Position numbers and translations under genes: made by a program. Shown here piece by piece: positions 27,152-37,562 of a stretch of 64,000 nucleotides of DNA. The DNA comes from Psychrobacter sp. PG1. Lineage in GTDB: Bacteria > Pseudomonadota > Gammaproteobacteria > Pseudomonadales > Moraxellaceae. Under the pieces are notes generated by a model. That model worked only from the letters and a program-made list of their open reading frames with translations, was not told the DNA's origin and made no database searches. The DNA is taken from contig NZ_JABUZG010000046.1 of NCBI RefSeq assembly GCF_014897815.1, positions 95,796 through 159,795 on the forward strand. The letters are read 5' to 3'. Each line of letters starts with the position of its first letter. The stretch's first letter is position 1.

Positions 27152-27205
27152 ACCTGAATTCGAGATAAAACCATATTTATCCCGAATTCAGGTTAATTTA
27201 TTTTT
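27152..27205 (+). terminator. Long inverted repeat between the barstar gene and gltS
   Basis: ACCTGAATTCG pairs with CGAATTCAGGT, and inside GATAAA pairs with TTTATC after one mismatch. A T-rich tail follows. Probably terminates the ribonuclease-barstar operon 18 bases before the gltS ATG. Confidence 0.7.
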
Positions 27206-27222
27206 ATAGAAAGGATTAATAT

Positions 27223-28497
27223 ATGGAAATTACCCTAAACGGCTATTACACGCTGATACTAGCCACTCTAGTGCTGCTGCTTGGGCGCTTTTTGGTCAAG
27301 AAAATTAAATTCTTAGAAGATTTTAACATTCCAGAGCCTGTTGCTGGTGGTTTGGTCGCGGCAATAGTGGTCTATATTCTAAATATCATTTGGGGATATA
27401 GTTTTAACTTTCATCAAGGATTACAGACGGCTACCATGCTGATGTTTTTTGCCTCTATTGGTTTGAGTGCTGATTTTAGTAGACTCAAAGCTGGTGGTAC
27501 GCCATTGTTGATTTTTACCATCGTTGTGTCCGTTTTTATCGTCTTGCAAGATGTCGTTGGTGTGGCCATGGCAAGCGCGTTGGGACTTGATCCACTACTT
27601 GGATTAGTGACAGGTTCTATCGCCCTGACTGGTGGTCACGGTACGGCAGGTGCTTGGGGTATCACCTTGGAGCAAGATTACGGTGTGGTCGGTGCAACGA
27701 CACTTGGTATCGCCGTTGCCACCTACGGCTTAGTCGCTGGTGGTATCATTGGCGGTCCTGTGGCCCGTCGCCTGATTCAAAAGCTGGGGTTAAAACCAAC
27801 GCCCGCCAATCCCAATCCTAGTGACATCGAAAAAGTCGCTGGTGCGCAGTCGCTTTATAGCACCAAACATGATGAAGATTCGGCGAGTAGCAATAAAGAA
27901 ATTTTCGAAAGACCTGACAGCATGCGCTTTATCACCGCCTCTTCTACTATTGAGACATTGGCATTGTTTGCCGCAGCGTTGGCTTTCGCCGATGTCATGA
28001 CGCTTGTTGCCCAAGGCACGTGGTTTGAGCTACCTACCTTCGTTTGGGCGTTGGCAGGTGGTGTGATTATTCGTAATGTCTTAACCACTATCTTTAATTT
28101 TGATATGTTTGATCGCTCTATCGACGTATTTGGTAACGCTTCTTTGAGTCTGTTCTTAGCCATGGCGCTGCTGTCATTGAAGCTATGGCAGCTGACTGAT
28201 TTGGCAGGTCCTGTGTTGATTATCTTATTGGTACAGACGGTCATTATGGTTGTTTATGTCTATTTCATAACCTTTAAGGTGATGGGTAAAGACTATGATG
28301 CAGCGGTCTTGTCAGCTGGACATTGTGGTTTCGGTATGGGTGCGACGCCAACGGCGATTGCCAATATGCAGGCGGTCACGGATCGCTATCTGCCTTCGCC
28401 TAAGGCGTTTTTGATTGTGCCAATGGTTGGTGCATTCTTTGTCGATATCGTCAACGCGACGATCTTGCAGATATTTACTAAACTGCCGTTTATGTAA
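27223..28497 (+). CDS. gltS: Sodium/glutamate symporter
   Basis: 424 residues of hydrophobic, multi-helix protein. Family marks of GltS: FNIPEPVAGGLVAA near residue 37, GLVTGSIALTGGHGTAGAWG near 130 and GHCGFGMGATPTAIANMQAV near 365, the two inverted re-entrant loops of the symporter. A polar cytoplasmic loop of about 45 residues (KPTPANPNPSDIEKV through SSNKEIFERPD) is longer than in E. coli. Couples Na+ entry to glutamate uptake at the inner membrane. AAAGGA ribosome site. The second glutamate uptake route in this window besides gltIJKL. Confidence 0.93.
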   Translation: MEITLNGYYTLILATLVLLLGRFLVKKIKFLEDFNIPEPVAGGLVAAIVVYILNIIWGYSFNFHQGLQTATMLMFFASIGLSADFSRLKAGGTPLLIFTIVVSVFIVLQDVVGVAMASALGLDPLLGLVTGSIALTGGHGTAGAWGITLEQDYGVVGATTLGIAVATYGLVAGGIIGGPVARRLIQKLGLKPTPANPNPSDIEKVAGAQSLYSTKHDEDSASSNKEIFERPDSMRFITASSTIETLALFAAALAFADVMTLVAQGTWFELPTFVWALAGGVIIRNVLTTIFNFDMFDRSIDVFGNASLSLFLAMALLSLKLWQLTDLAGPVLIILLVQTVIMVVYVYFITFKVMGKDYDAAVLSAGHCGFGMGATPTAIANMQAVTDRYLPSPKAFLIVPMVGAFFVDIVNATILQIFTKLPFM

Positions 28498-28530
28498 TTT
28501 TATAAGCAATAAAGTCGAATTAACCTGAAT

Positions 28531-28567
28531 AAGGCTGGGCTACGCTATCGTAACCCAGCCTTTTTTA
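28531..28567 (+). terminator. Terminator after gltS
   Basis: AAGGCTGGG pairs exactly with CCCAGCCTT, then six T. Confidence 0.88.
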
Positions 28568-28639
28568 TTGGTTATTCAACCTTCCTATAAAGATATGATT
28601 GAACTAAGCTAGATCATTACCTAGTATTGAGAGAATGAT

Positions 28640-28888
28640 ATGAGTAAAGACAAACTTATCAAGTTATCGAAGGAAGAGGAAGAAGCGCTGTTAGATAATT
28701 TGAGAGATTATATGAGCGAAGAGTTTGATTTGGATATCGGTAATTTGCCTGCCAAGTTCTTATTCGATTTTATGGTGGACTTGATCGGCTCTAAAATATA
28801 TAACCAAGCCATCGATGATGCTGAACCTTGGTTATATGAGAGATTTATGGGCATATTAGAAGACAGTCATGCGCTGAAGAAGGATTAG
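28640..28888 (+). CDS. DUF2164 family protein
   Basis: 82 residues, typical length. IKLSKEEEEALLDNLRDYMSEEFDLDIGNLPAKFLFDFMVDLIGSKIYNQ-type layout with IYNQAIDDAEPWL matches DUF2164 proteins, small acidic cytoplasmic proteins of unknown role. AGAGAATG-type weak ribosome site before the ATG. Single gene. Confidence 0.82.
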   Translation: MSKDKLIKLSKEEEEALLDNLRDYMSEEFDLDIGNLPAKFLFDFMVDLIGSKIYNQAIDDAEPWLYERFMGILEDSHALKKD

Positions 28889-28991
28889 TTTGTGTTGCGT
28901 CAAAACATTGTCATTTTACAAAAAATGAAAGCTAGATTAAAACATAAGCTCAACCCAAATCTCAAAAACTACTACCAATTTTAATCACAAA

Positions 28992-29025
28992 AAAACCGCC
29001 TAGCCATTCAGCTGAGCGGTTTTTC
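28992..29025. terminator. Bidirectional terminator between the DUF2164 gene and the unknown gene
   Basis: ACCGC-TAGC pairs with GCTG-GCGGT, flanked by A-run and T-run. Shared by convergent genes. Confidence 0.78.
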
Positions 29026-29094
29026 ACATCAAACTAAGACGCTCAAGTTTTAAAGTACTTCAAGTAACAAATACTTAACGCAAATTTTTATATA

Positions 29095-29550
29095 TTAAAG
29101 CGTAAACCTAACCACATTGAGCTTGTTCTCTTCTGCAAACTCAAATAACTTATGAACATGATTTAAATTCTCAAGAAACGTATTCAAACCTTCTTGGCTC
29201 TCTGCTTCGTGGTAACCGATGTCGTGTACCAATTTTTTTAAGTCTGTCGCGGCAAACGCTTTGACAATCTTAGGCACGACGGCCACATCATATAATAGCC
29301 CGTCATGCTGCTCATGCAGAGGCGTGTTGTCTGCCAAAAATAACAGATCGCACAAGGCGTAATGTCCCTCTCCCAACAGCTCAATCAATTCTTCCGTATA
29401 GTGTTCAAAAGATGCTTGTTTCACATCCAAGTATTGGTTGTCACGATTTTCTCTTAGCTCATCAAGTGTAATACTACCATTTAGCATACTTGCTAAATTT
29501 TCCTCACGAACACTACAAAAACAAAATGACATAGATGTAGAAATAGGCAT
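29095..29550 (-). CDS. Hypothetical protein, 151 residues
   Basis: Not assigned with confidence. GGGGAG four bases before the ATG supports translation. The N-terminus is MPISTSMSFCFCSVREENLA, with a Cys-Phe-Cys motif but no clear signal peptide. The rest is acidic and mostly helical by composition: TEELIELLGEGHYALCDLLFLAD, then LNHVHKLFEFAEENKLNVVRF. Overall shape is faintly like DUF1877/YfbM proteins, which usually end with a similar helix-strand, but the match is too weak to name. Cytoplasmic by appearance. Single gene. Confidence 0.7.
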   Translation of the reverse strand: MPISTSMSFCFCSVREENLASMLNGSITLDELRENRDNQYLDVKQASFEHYTEELIELLGEGHYALCDLLFLADNTPLHEQHDGLLYDVAVVPKIVKAFAATDLKKLVHDIGYHEAESQEGLNTFLENLNHVHKLFEFAEENKLNVVRFTL

Positions 29551-29572
29551 CGTACTCCCCTTATCTCTTATT

Positions 29573-29607
29573 AAAAATAAAAACCACCTAGCAGAAGCTA
29601 AATGGTT
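29573..29607 (-). terminator. Terminator downstream of the glutamine amidotransferase gene
   Basis: AACC-TAGC/GCTA-GGTT interrupted stem followed on the minus strand by TTTTTATTTTT. It is 187 bases beyond the stop at 29794 and just upstream of the unknown gene. Confidence 0.55.
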
Positions 29608-29793
29608 CTTTCTTCAGTTCAATGAGATTGTATAAAAGATAGGTCGCAGGTTAAGTAATCAATAGCGAGTATTATTATGTAAGTAAGATAAGTAAAACCC
29701 ACAGTCTTGACTGGTTTGCTCATCTGTCATTTTAGCGCTTTTCTTTATACTGAATTTTCACCTGCTACAGATTATTAATCGCGTTTCACTGAA

Positions 29794-30534
29794 TTATCTA
29801 GCTAGTTTATCTAGCATGGTCGAGAGCCATGCATTGTTATCTGCAATAGACGTGTCCCCTAGTGCTAGGATCTCATCAGCCGCTTGCACAGAGTCAGGAT
29901 GATCAATCATCGCTTCTTGTATATACGTCTGTCCATGCGACACCATATCTACCATACTCTTGTTAGTCACTTCAAAATGACATTGCCAACCAAGCACCCA
30001 CGTACCTAATTCTTTATGCTTTGATGTTTGATAAACAAAACCTTGATTGGCCCAAGTATGTGACGTTGCTATTGGCATCGCGCCTTTGGGACACTCAAAA
30101 CCATCGCCATGCCAATGAAATACAGTGAATTCATTCTTTGGCAAATCTGCTAGCAGCGGATGCGCAAGCCCCTGTTCGGTCAATTGAATGGGCAGCCAGC
30201 CAACCTCTTTTATGCCTGATGGCGCAACTTTCGCCCCCAAGCTATCTGCAATCAGTTGTGCACCCAAGCAAACACCAATCACGGTTTTTCCGTCATTAAT
30301 ACTTTGCTGAATGAAAGATTTTTCATCAGCTAGCCACTGAAAGTCACTTTCATCATGAATGCTCATTGGTCCACCCATAACGACTAACCAATCAAAACTG
30401 TCTTGCGCGGGTAATGGTTCATTTTTATAAAAACGTGTGACCGTAATACTATGGTCTCGATTATCTGCCCACTGCTTGATATGGCTGAGCTCTTCAAAAT
30501 CAACATGGTAAAGAGCATGAATTCGTAGCATCAT
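29794..30534 (-). CDS. Class I glutamine amidotransferase-like protein
   Basis: 246 residues from the ATG at 30534 (AGGA seven bases upstream; a TTG precedes it in frame). Nucleophile elbow VIGVCLGAQLIA near 90-101 with the catalytic cysteine, WLVVMGGPMSIHDE oxyanion region, and FHWHGDGFECPKGA with the likely catalytic histidine further on (HFEVTNKS). Stand-alone GuaA-like amidotransferases of this type are often labelled GMP-synthase-like; some hydrolyse gamma-glutamyl compounds. No synthase partner is nearby, so the substrate is unknown. Confidence 0.8.
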   Translation of the reverse strand: MMLRIHALYHVDFEELSHIKQWADNRDHSITVTRFYKNEPLPAQDSFDWLVVMGGPMSIHDESDFQWLADEKSFIQQSINDGKTVIGVCLGAQLIADSLGAKVAPSGIKEVGWLPIQLTEQGLAHPLLADLPKNEFTVFHWHGDGFECPKGAMPIATSHTWANQGFVYQTSKHKELGTWVLGWQCHFEVTNKSMVDMVSHGQTYIQEAMIDHPDSVQAADEILALGDTSIADNNAWLSTMLDKLAR

Positions 30535-30551
30535 CAAATTATCCTTTTATT

Positions 30552-30592
30552 AAAAAAATAAAAACCGCCTAGCAAACGCTAAGCGGTTTTTT
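30552..30592 (-). terminator. Terminator after glyA
   Basis: AAAACCGC-AGC pairs with GCT-GCGGTTTT around AAAC; T-rich tail on the minus strand. 49 bases beyond the glyA stop. Confidence 0.85.
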
Positions 30593-30640
30593 ACTTTATA
30601 CAACGCTTAACAAGCGCTGGCTAAAATAAAGAGAAACGGC

Positions 30641-31897
30641 TTACTGATTTTTTTCGTAAACTGGTAGCTCTTTGCAGATCGCTTCTACTTTACCGCGTAC
30701 TTCAGTAGCGACGGCTTCATCACCGCGGCTATCTAGTACATCACAAATCCAACCTGCCAAATCACCCGCTTGCGCTTCGTTGAAGCCGCGAGTAGTGATT
30801 GCTGGCGTACCGATACGAATACCAGACGTCACGAACGGAGATTTTGGATCATTTGGTACGGCGTTTTTATTCACAGTAATATGCGCATCGCCAAGCCATT
30901 TGTCCGCCTCTTTACCCGTCATTTCTTGCTTAACAAGGCTGATCAGCATGAGATGATTTTCAGTACCACCAGAGATGATTTCATAACCGCGGTCTTGAAC
31001 CACTTTTGCCATCGCTTTAGCGTTTTTGACCACTTGCTGCTGATAAGTAGAAAAGTTATCTTCTAACGCTTCTTTAAAGCAAACCGCTTTTGCCGCGATG
31101 ACATGCATCAACGGGCCACCTTGGTTACCTGGGAATACGGCAGAATTGAGCTTTTTAGCAAGTACTTCATCACGCGCCAAAATCATGCCTGAACGTGGGC
31201 CACGTAGGGTTTTGTGCGTAGTCGTCGTAACCACATCAGCGAACGGTACTGGGTTTGGATAAACACCACCAGCAACTAGACCAGCAACGTGTGCCATATC
31301 TACTAGCAAATAAGCACCAACTTCATCAGCGATTTCACGGAAACGCGCCCAATCGACTACCTGTGAATACGCTGAAAAACCAGCAATAATCATTTTAGGC
31401 TTATGCTCTTTTGCCAAACTTTCAACTTGGTCATAATCGATAAGACCAGTGCCTTCGACCAAGCCGTACTGTACGGCATTGTAGTTCAGACCTGAAAAGT
31501 TAATGTGTGCGCCGTGAGTCAAGTGACCACCTGCGTCTAAGCTCATGCCTAGTACGGTGTCATTTGCTTCAAGTAACGCTAAAAATACGGCAGAGTTTGC
31601 TTGGCTACCAGAATGTGGCTGGACGTTGACGTACTCAGCACCGAACAACTCTTTTGCACGATCAATCGCCAATTGCTCTACAACGTCTACATGCTCACAA
31701 CCACCATAATAACGCTTACCAGGATAGCCTTCAGCGTATTTGTTGGTTAGATCTGTGCCTTGCGCTTCCATCACTGCTTGCGAGCAGTAGTTTTCAGACG
31801 CAATCAATTCGATATGGTTTTCTTGACGAACGCTTTCTGCAGCCATCGCTTCAGCAAGTACTGGATCAAAATCTTTGATAGAAATATCTTTAAACAT
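30641..31897 (-). CDS. glyA: Serine hydroxymethyltransferase
   Basis: 418 residues, full length. Interconverts serine and glycine with tetrahydrofolate, the main source of one-carbon units. The PLP lysine is Lys229 in [14 protein letters not shown]; other marks are [26 protein letters not shown] and [24 protein letters not shown]. Cytoplasmic. Monocistronic with its own terminator; the 458-base upstream region shows no recognised riboswitch. Confidence 0.96.
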   Translation of the reverse strand: MFKDISIKDFDPVLAEAMAAESVRQENHIELIASENYCSQAVMEAQGTDLTNKYAEGYPGKRYYGGCEHVDVVEQLAIDRAKELFGAEYVNVQPHSGSQANSAVFLALLEANDTVLGMSLDAGGHLTHGAHINFSGLNYNAVQYGLVEGTGLIDYDQVESLAKEHKPKMIIAGFSAYSQVVDWARFREIADEVGAYLLVDMAHVAGLVAGGVYPNPVPFADVVTTTTHKTLRGPRSGMILARDEVLAKKLNSAVFPGNQGGPLMHVIAAKAVCFKEALEDNFSTYQQQVVKNAKAMAKVVQDRGYEIISGGTENHLMLISLVKQEMTGKEADKWLGDAHITVNKNAVPNDPKSPFVTSGIRIGTPAITTRGFNEAQAGDLAGWICDVLDSRGDEAVATEVRGKVEAICKELPVYEKNQ

Positions 31898-32195
31898 AGT
31901 GATGTCCTAGGTAGTGACTGTCATTGAAAAATGTCGTTGAAAAGAAGCTTATAGGCTGCCCACAATAAAACAATTACTGTGTCAACGTCGCTCAAAGTAC
32001 CAGTGGTACTTTTACGCTCAGTTTTATGGTATGACCATTATTGTGAATTGAGTCTATTAGCAAAGATAAGTAGGAGTAAGCAGAGGCAATAGGCCTGTCA
32101 TTAACTTGTCCAATTCGGCAATAAACTCGATACGCGCTGGCATCAAAATCATCGCTAAACATTAAGTGTAACATGAAAATTTGTGCGGTGAGCGC
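31898..32195. other. Upstream region of glyA
   Basis: Non-coding. It contains a short perfect hairpin, AAAGTACC-AGT-GGTACTTT, at 31994-32012 of unknown role. No tRNA or riboswitch fold recognised. Confidence 0.35.
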
Positions 32196-32222
32196 AAAAA
32201 AACCTCACTGTAAGCTGAGTGA
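32196..32222 (-). terminator. Probable terminator after ubiC
   Basis: Short TCACT/AGTGA stem followed after GG by seven T on the minus strand. The stem is weak and it is 134 bases past the stop. Confidence 0.45.
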
Positions 32223-32355
32223 ATTAAATGGTGATATAACGCAGATAAATAGCCAATAAAATAAATGGTTTACCGCTATCATATTGCTCCTAGCCTGTTG
32301 TTGGTCAGCAGATTAGTAGCAATCTTTATCTATTGACTGGCTACTTAACGGATAT

Positions 32356-32859
32356 TTAACTGTCAGTAGTGACAAATGCTGGCAAGAAAGTTTCGCTGAT
32401 CAGCAGCTGGCGACCATACCAATCGTAACGTGTTTGCCGTTGCCAGCCCTCACTTGTCTGCTGGATAAAACGCTGATTGGGCAAAGTCCGACTGCGTTTA
32501 AATAACACATAACCGATGGGTGTACCTTTGAGCTGCTGTAAACGGCGGGCGTGACCTTTGAGACTGGGTAACGGAAAGATACTTTGCGCGGCCACCCACG
32601 GATACTCGTCATTACCATACAGTTGCGCTTCACGCACCCATGCTAGCATGGGACGATTTAGCATGGCACCTGTGACATTCAATTGTTTTTTTTGTGCCAA
32701 TGACAGCAATCGGTAGCCCTCAAAGCTACGCTCCACGCGCAAGGGCTGCCCTGCTTTCACCTCCAACACCGCCGTGAGAGAGCCTGCGACATTGAGCCAC
32801 GAGAGTAGCTCACTAGGAGGAGACAAATGGGTAGGACAAAAAAATTGAGTACTGGACAT
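32356..32859 (-). CDS. ubiC: Chorismate lyase
   Basis: 167 residues, normal length. Converts chorismate to 4-hydroxybenzoate and pyruvate, the first committed step of ubiquinone synthesis. Matches include MLAWVREAQLYGNDEYPWVAAQ, LKGTPIGYVLF and the C-terminal LLISETFLPAF, in which the glutamate is the conserved active-site residue. ubiA, its frequent neighbour, is absent here. Likely co-transcribed after the DUF482 gene 65 bases upstream. Confidence 0.85.
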   Translation of the reverse strand: MSSTQFFCPTHLSPPSELLSWLNVAGSLTAVLEVKAGQPLRVERSFEGYRLLSLAQKKQLNVTGAMLNRPMLAWVREAQLYGNDEYPWVAAQSIFPLPSLKGHARRLQQLKGTPIGYVLFKRSRTLPNQRFIQQTSEGWQRQTRYDWYGRQLLISETFLPAFVTTDS

Positions 32860-32924
32860 AGTTAACGGCTAATAGTGACATAATAATAAAAAAGAAAGCG
32901 AGCGTTAGGCGTATTAAGCAAAGA

Positions 32925-34283
32925 CTATTGATTGATATCAAAGGCTGGCATATTATCCGCATTAAAGGGCAATGCCTCAAACGCTTGCTGACGATACTGC
33001 GCCATATGCGCACGGTCTTGGGCACAAAAATTGGCGATAGCTGGCACAAAACGTGGATCATAAATACGGTGGATAGAGTGTGTCGTCGTTGGAATAAAAC
33101 CACGAACCAGCTTATGCTCGCCTTGCGTACCCGGATCAAAATACTTAAGCCTTTGCTCGATGGCAAACTCAATACCTTGATAATAACACAGCTCAAAGTG
33201 TAAGCTGTCGTACTCACCCAGTGCCCCCCAATAGCGACCATAAAGAGTGGCATTTTCGCTATGGCGATCATCGTATAAAAACAAGCTACTGGCGATAATT
33301 TCTCCAGAGGCATCTAACGCTTGTGCGAGCATTAAGTGCTCAGACATAGTCGCTGCCAGTGCCATAAAAAAATCTATTGTCAAATAAGGCTGTTGTCCAC
33401 GTACTGCATAGGTCATCACATAACAATGATAAAAGGCTTTCCAGTCCTCGTCAGTAATAGCGGCACCGCATTTACGTTGGCAAATGATGCCTTGCTCAGC
33501 AACCTTACGACGCTCAGCACGGATGGTTTTGCGCTTTTTGGCTTTTAGCGTCGCTAAGAATGCTTCAAAATCAGCAAACGGTTGGCAGTCTTGTAGCAAG
33601 TCTTTATTTTGCCATAAGAACTGGCAGCCTTGACGTTCCAGTATGGGCATGTCAATTGCGGTTGATTCTAAACCATTATCTTGAGCGGCTAGCAAATGCG
33701 CTATATCAATATCCGTAGGCATAGATGCCGTGGCAATTGTAGCCAATTCAGGCGTGATGAATAATCCATGCCAGCTTGAGGCACCTACTTGCTGAGCAAT
33801 ATCATCGATGCCTGCGATAGCTGTCTTTATAATATCGGTGGTTAACGTCTCACCTTTTGCCAACCAAAGCCGCTGACCCGTAATCGGTGTATAGGGCACG
33901 CTGGTGACCAGCCTTGGATAATAATCCACCCCATAGCGCGCATAGGCTTCTGCCCATGAATGGTCAAACACAAACTCGCCGCGGTGATGACCTTTGAGGA
34001 ATACTGGCAACACCGCCACAGGATGCGCGACTGTTTGCGCAGCTTCGTTAATCGCAGAATGGTTTTCGCTATGGTCAGCGTGGTCTATCGAGCTGTCGCT
34101 CTGACTATCTGCGACACGATGTACCAACACAAATATCGGCAACCAGCCTGCCTGCTCACCAATCGCGCCAGTGTCGGCTAACGCTTGCCAAAAAGCAAAC
34201 GACATAAAAGGGGTATCGGGGGTTTGCCAGTCTGTTTGACTCTGCCAGCTGGTGTCATTGAGTAATGCATATTGTAAACTCAT
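32925..34283 (-). CDS. DUF482/FemAB-like GNAT acyltransferase family protein
   Basis: 452 residues from the ATG at 34283 (the GTG three codons earlier is an alternative). Family marks of PF04339, annotated as peptidoglycan biosynthesis/recognition: FMSFAFWQALADTGAIGEQAGW near the start, HSWAEAYARYGVDYYPRLVTSVPYTPITGQRL, and the C-terminal YYQGIEFAIEQRLKYFDPGTQGEHKLVRGF, with two linked GNAT-like halves. Biochemical activity of the family is not firmly established. Upstream of ubiC in the same orientation, with no evident functional link. Confidence 0.82.
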   Translation of the reverse strand: MSLQYALLNDTSWQSQTDWQTPDTPFMSFAFWQALADTGAIGEQAGWLPIFVLVHRVADSQSDSSIDHADHSENHSAINEAAQTVAHPVAVLPVFLKGHHRGEFVFDHSWAEAYARYGVDYYPRLVTSVPYTPITGQRLWLAKGETLTTDIIKTAIAGIDDIAQQVGASSWHGLFITPELATIATASMPTDIDIAHLLAAQDNGLESTAIDMPILERQGCQFLWQNKDLLQDCQPFADFEAFLATLKAKKRKTIRAERRKVAEQGIICQRKCGAAITDEDWKAFYHCYVMTYAVRGQQPYLTIDFFMALAATMSEHLMLAQALDASGEIIASSLFLYDDRHSENATLYGRYWGALGEYDSLHFELCYYQGIEFAIEQRLKYFDPGTQGEHKLVRGFIPTTTHSIHRIYDPRFVPAIANFCAQDRAHMAQYRQQAFEALPFNADNMPAFDINQ

Positions 34284-35017
34284 AATACTCACTATTTATT
34301 TTTATATGGGCGTAGTTTTTTATACCTTGTTTCGTATATGACTGGCCTAGCAAAATTCTACTCAAACTCTGTCACAATTATGCTCTCATAATTTTCAGAT
34401 ATTACGAATAAAATAGATAACAATGCGCTCTCGACAATAAAAGCTACCCCAGTAAAATCATCTCTAAAAACATAGATAATTTGGTTTGTCAGCTCATGTC
34501 TGACAGAAGAGTAAGAATCACTTAGTCGTGACTCATATCTATGATATGACTGGCAGTTTTTTGAATAATGATTGTATTATTCATTGTTTTATGACGAATA
34601 TTAGCAGGCAGTGTTTGTATAGAAAGGATGAAATTTTTATCGATGACTGGTAGAATAAGGCTCTTAACAGCTTAATGTAATTAAGACATATTAGAAACAA
34701 CCGAAAACACTACACTTAGTTCATTATGCGATATTGACATCGTATCAGATTTATAATCAGTTAACTATGATGTAGCGTCCGCACTCTATTTTTAAGTCAT
34801 TCATATGAGCAGGTCGTTCAGACAAGACAGTCAAACTGCCGCTTAACGAAGAAAAATTCTAAGCAGACTCGATGGTTTTCAAGAAACTGGCTACAAAAAA
34901 CTCGCGACACATTATTTAGTATCGTTGCATGATCCATTATTACGTCAGAGCTGCATGGAATTATTAACTTATATTTGAGCCTTATTATTAATTACAACTA
35001 AAAGGAATGCCCAACTA
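34284..35017. promoter_or_regulatory. Long divergent intergenic region upstream of the monomeric IDH gene
   Basis: 734 non-coding AT-rich bases. A palindrome, TGAATAAT-N6-ATTATTCA, lies at 34562-34583 and is a candidate regulator site. AAGGA at about 11 bases precedes the IDH ATG. No ORF, tRNA or mobile remnant recognised. Confidence 0.45.
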
Positions 35018-37237
35018 ATGTCTAAAATTATTTATACAAAAACTGACGAAGCACCAGCGCTAGCAACCTTATCATTTTTACCAATTGTAAAAGCTTTTAC
35101 TCAAACAGCAGGCATCGAAGTTGAAACCAGCGATATCTCTGTTGCTGCCCGTGTGTTGGCTGAGTTTCCAGAGTACTTAACGGAAGAGCAGCGCGTTCCT
35201 GATAATCTGGCTGAGCTGGGTCGTCTGACTCAAGATCCAGACACCAATATCATTAAACTGCCTAATATCAGTGCTTCTGTTCAGCAGCTAAAAGCTTGTA
35301 TCAAAGAATTGCAAAGCAAAGGCTACGCTATCCCTGATTTTCCAGATGATCCTAAGACAGAAGAAGAAGAAGAGATCCGTAAGCGTTATGGCAAAAGCTT
35401 GGGCAGTTCTGTCAACCCAGTATTGCGTGAAGGCAACTCAGATCGCCGTGCACCAAAAGCGGTTAAAAACTATGCACGCAAGCATCCACACTCTATGGGT
35501 GAATGGAAGCAATGGTCACAGACCCACGTGTCGCACATGCACAGTGGCGATTTCTATGCTGGTGAGCAATCTATCACTTTAGATAAAGCACGTAGCGTAC
35601 GTATGGAACGCGTGGCTGAAGATGGCACTATTCATGTCTTCAAAACAGGCATTGCCTTGCTGGATAAAGAAGTCATCGATTTAATGTTTATGAGCAAAAA
35701 ATCACTACTTGAGTTTTATGAGCGTGAAATGGAAGATTGCCGCGAAGCTGGTATCTTGTTTTCACTGCACGTAAAAGCCACGATGATGAAAGTATCGCAT
35801 CCTATCGTGTTCGGTCATGCGGTCAAAACTTATTATAAAGATGCCTTTAATAAGCATGGTGCTTTCTTTGACGAGCTAGGTATCAACGTCAACAACGGCA
35901 TGGCAAGTTTGTACGAAAAGATCGCTGAGCTACCTGCCAGTAAACGTGAAGAAATCGAACGCGATTTACATGCTTGCCAAGTGCATCGTCCACGCCTAGC
36001 GATGGTTGATTCATCAAAAGGCATCACCAACTTTCATTCGCCAAGTGACGTGATTGTTGATGCGTCTATGCCTGCAATGATTCGCTCAGGCGGTAAAATG
36101 TGGGGCGCTGATGGCAAAATGTATGACTGTAAGGCGGTCATGCCTGAGTCTACTTTTGCGCGTATCTATCAAGAAATGATTAACTTCTGTAAATGGCATG
36201 GTAACTTTGACCCAACGACGATGGGTACGGTTCCTAACGTTGGTTTGATGGCGCAAAAAGCCGAAGAGTATGGCTCGCATGACAAGACTTTTGAGGCGAG
36301 TGGTTCAGGATTGGCTCGTATTGTCGACGAAGATACTGATGAGGTATTGCTTGAGCAGCAGGTTGAAAACGGCGACATCTGGCGCATGTGTCAGGTTAAA
36401 GATGAGCCTATCCAAGATTGGGTAAAACTTGCGGTACGCCGTGCTCGTGAATCAGATACGCCTGTTATCTTTTGGCTAGACCCTTACCGTCCACACGAAA
36501 ACGAGCTGATCAAAAAAGTTCAAACTTACTTAAAAGACCATGATACTACAGGCCTGCATATTGAAATCATGTCACAGGTTCGTGCGATGCGTTATACGCT
36601 AGAGCGCGTTGCCCGTGGTCTGGATACTATCTCTGCGACTGGTAATATTTTACGTGATTACTTGACTGACTTGTTCCCAATCCTAGAGCTTGGCACAAGT
36701 GCAAAAATGCTGTCAGTCGTACCACTCATGAAAGGCGGCGGTTTGTTTGAAACGGGCGCTGGTGGTTCTGCACCTAAACACGTTCAACAGTTGTTAGAGG
36801 AAAACCATTTACGTTGGGATTCATTGGGTGAGTTCTTAGCTTTGACCGTGTCTTTGGAGCATTTGGCCAGTCACGATAACAATGCTAAAGCGCAAATCTT
36901 GGCGGATACGCTAGATACGGCGACAGAAAAACTGTTGTTAAACAATAAAGGTCCTTCACGTAAAACAGGTGAAATCGATAACCGTGGTAGTCATTTCTAT
37001 CTGGCGATGTACTGGGCACAAGAGCTTGCGGCACAAGATAAAGATGCTGATCTTAAAGCAAAATTTGCACCACTGGCAGAAAAGCTTGAGAGCAACGAAG
37101 CTGCTATCGTCAAAGAGCTAAATGAAGCTCAAGGCAAGCCTGTCGACTTAAAAGGTTACTACTTGGCAGACGAAGCATTGGCTGAACAAGCGATGCGTCC
37201 AAGCACGCTATTCAATGCAGCAATCGCCTCATTGTAA
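35018..37237 (+). CDS. Isocitrate dehydrogenase, NADP-dependent, monomeric type
   Basis: 739 residues, the length of the roughly 80-kDa monomeric NADP-IDH family (IDH-II). Converts isocitrate to 2-oxoglutarate in the TCA cycle. Diagnostic blocks: [70 protein letters not shown] and [24 protein letters not shown]. No homology in sequence to the dimeric enzyme encoded convergently at 37563. In psychrophiles the monomeric form is often the cold-adapted isozyme. Single gene with its own terminator. Confidence 0.95.
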   Translation: MSKIIYTKTDEAPALATLSFLPIVKAFTQTAGIEVETSDISVAARVLAEFPEYLTEEQRVPDNLAELGRLTQDPDTNIIKLPNISASVQQLKACIKELQSKGYAIPDFPDDPKTEEEEEIRKRYGKSLGSSVNPVLREGNSDRRAPKAVKNYARKHPHSMGEWKQWSQTHVSHMHSGDFYAGEQSITLDKARSVRMERVAEDGTIHVFKTGIALLDKEVIDLMFMSKKSLLEFYEREMEDCREAGILFSLHVKATMMKVSHPIVFGHAVKTYYKDAFNKHGAFFDELGINVNNGMASLYEKIAELPASKREEIERDLHACQVHRPRLAMVDSSKGITNFHSPSDVIVDASMPAMIRSGGKMWGADGKMYDCKAVMPESTFARIYQEMINFCKWHGNFDPTTMGTVPNVGLMAQKAEEYGSHDKTFEASGSGLARIVDEDTDEVLLEQQVENGDIWRMCQVKDEPIQDWVKLAVRRARESDTPVIFWLDPYRPHENELIKKVQTYLKDHDTTGLHIEIMSQVRAMRYTLERVARGLDTISATGNILRDYLTDLFPILELGTSAKMLSVVPLMKGGGLFETGAGGSAPKHVQQLLEENHLRWDSLGEFLALTVSLEHLASHDNNAKAQILADTLDTATEKLLLNNKGPSRKTGEIDNRGSHFYLAMYWAQELAAQDKDADLKAKFAPLAEKLESNEAAIVKELNEAQGKPVDLKGYYLADEALAEQAMRPSTLFNAAIASL

Positions 37238-37324
37238 TTGAGTTGTGTGCTAATACAGCAGACAGCTGGGCTTAATTTTCTTTACTTATAAAGACTTTTG
37301 AACCCAGTTATGCAAAATAAAAAT

Positions 37325-37358
37325 ACCGCTTAGGTATCAGACTTAAGCGGTGTTTTTT
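37325..37358 (+). terminator. Terminator after the monomeric IDH gene
   Basis: ACCGCTTA pairs with TAAGCGGT around an 11-base loop, then G and six T. Confidence 0.85.
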
Positions 37359-37433
37359 ATGCTTGAACATAAGATAGTATGTTTAAAACGTTACTTTTAA
37401 AATATCACTGATAAACAGCAAAAAACTGCCAAT

Positions 37434-37468
37434 AAAAAAGCCACCTACATAACTTTAGGTGGCTTTTT
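37434..37468 (-). terminator. Terminator after icd
   Basis: AAAAAGCCACCT pairs with AGGTGGCTTTTT; the T-run on the minus strand points to icd, which ends at 37563. Confidence 0.85.
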
Positions 37469-37562
37469 GACATTGCTATGTTCAGCGATACTTTTGTGAA
37501 TATTGATACTTTTATCAATACTATAAAATTCTAATAACTGCTGACTCAGTTCTATATACTTT

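Noticed and set aside
27152..27205. Possible riboswitch before gltS
   Set aside because: The structure is a simple near-perfect inverted repeat with a T-rich tail; no known riboswitch core was recognised, so a terminator is simpler.
31994..32012. Terminator at the small GTACC palindrome upstream of glyA
   Set aside because: The stem is fine but it is not followed by a usable T-run in the direction of the nearest upstream gene.
31992..32174. 60-codon minus-strand frame upstream of glyA
   Set aside because: No ribosome site and no recognisable family; best seen as intergenic.
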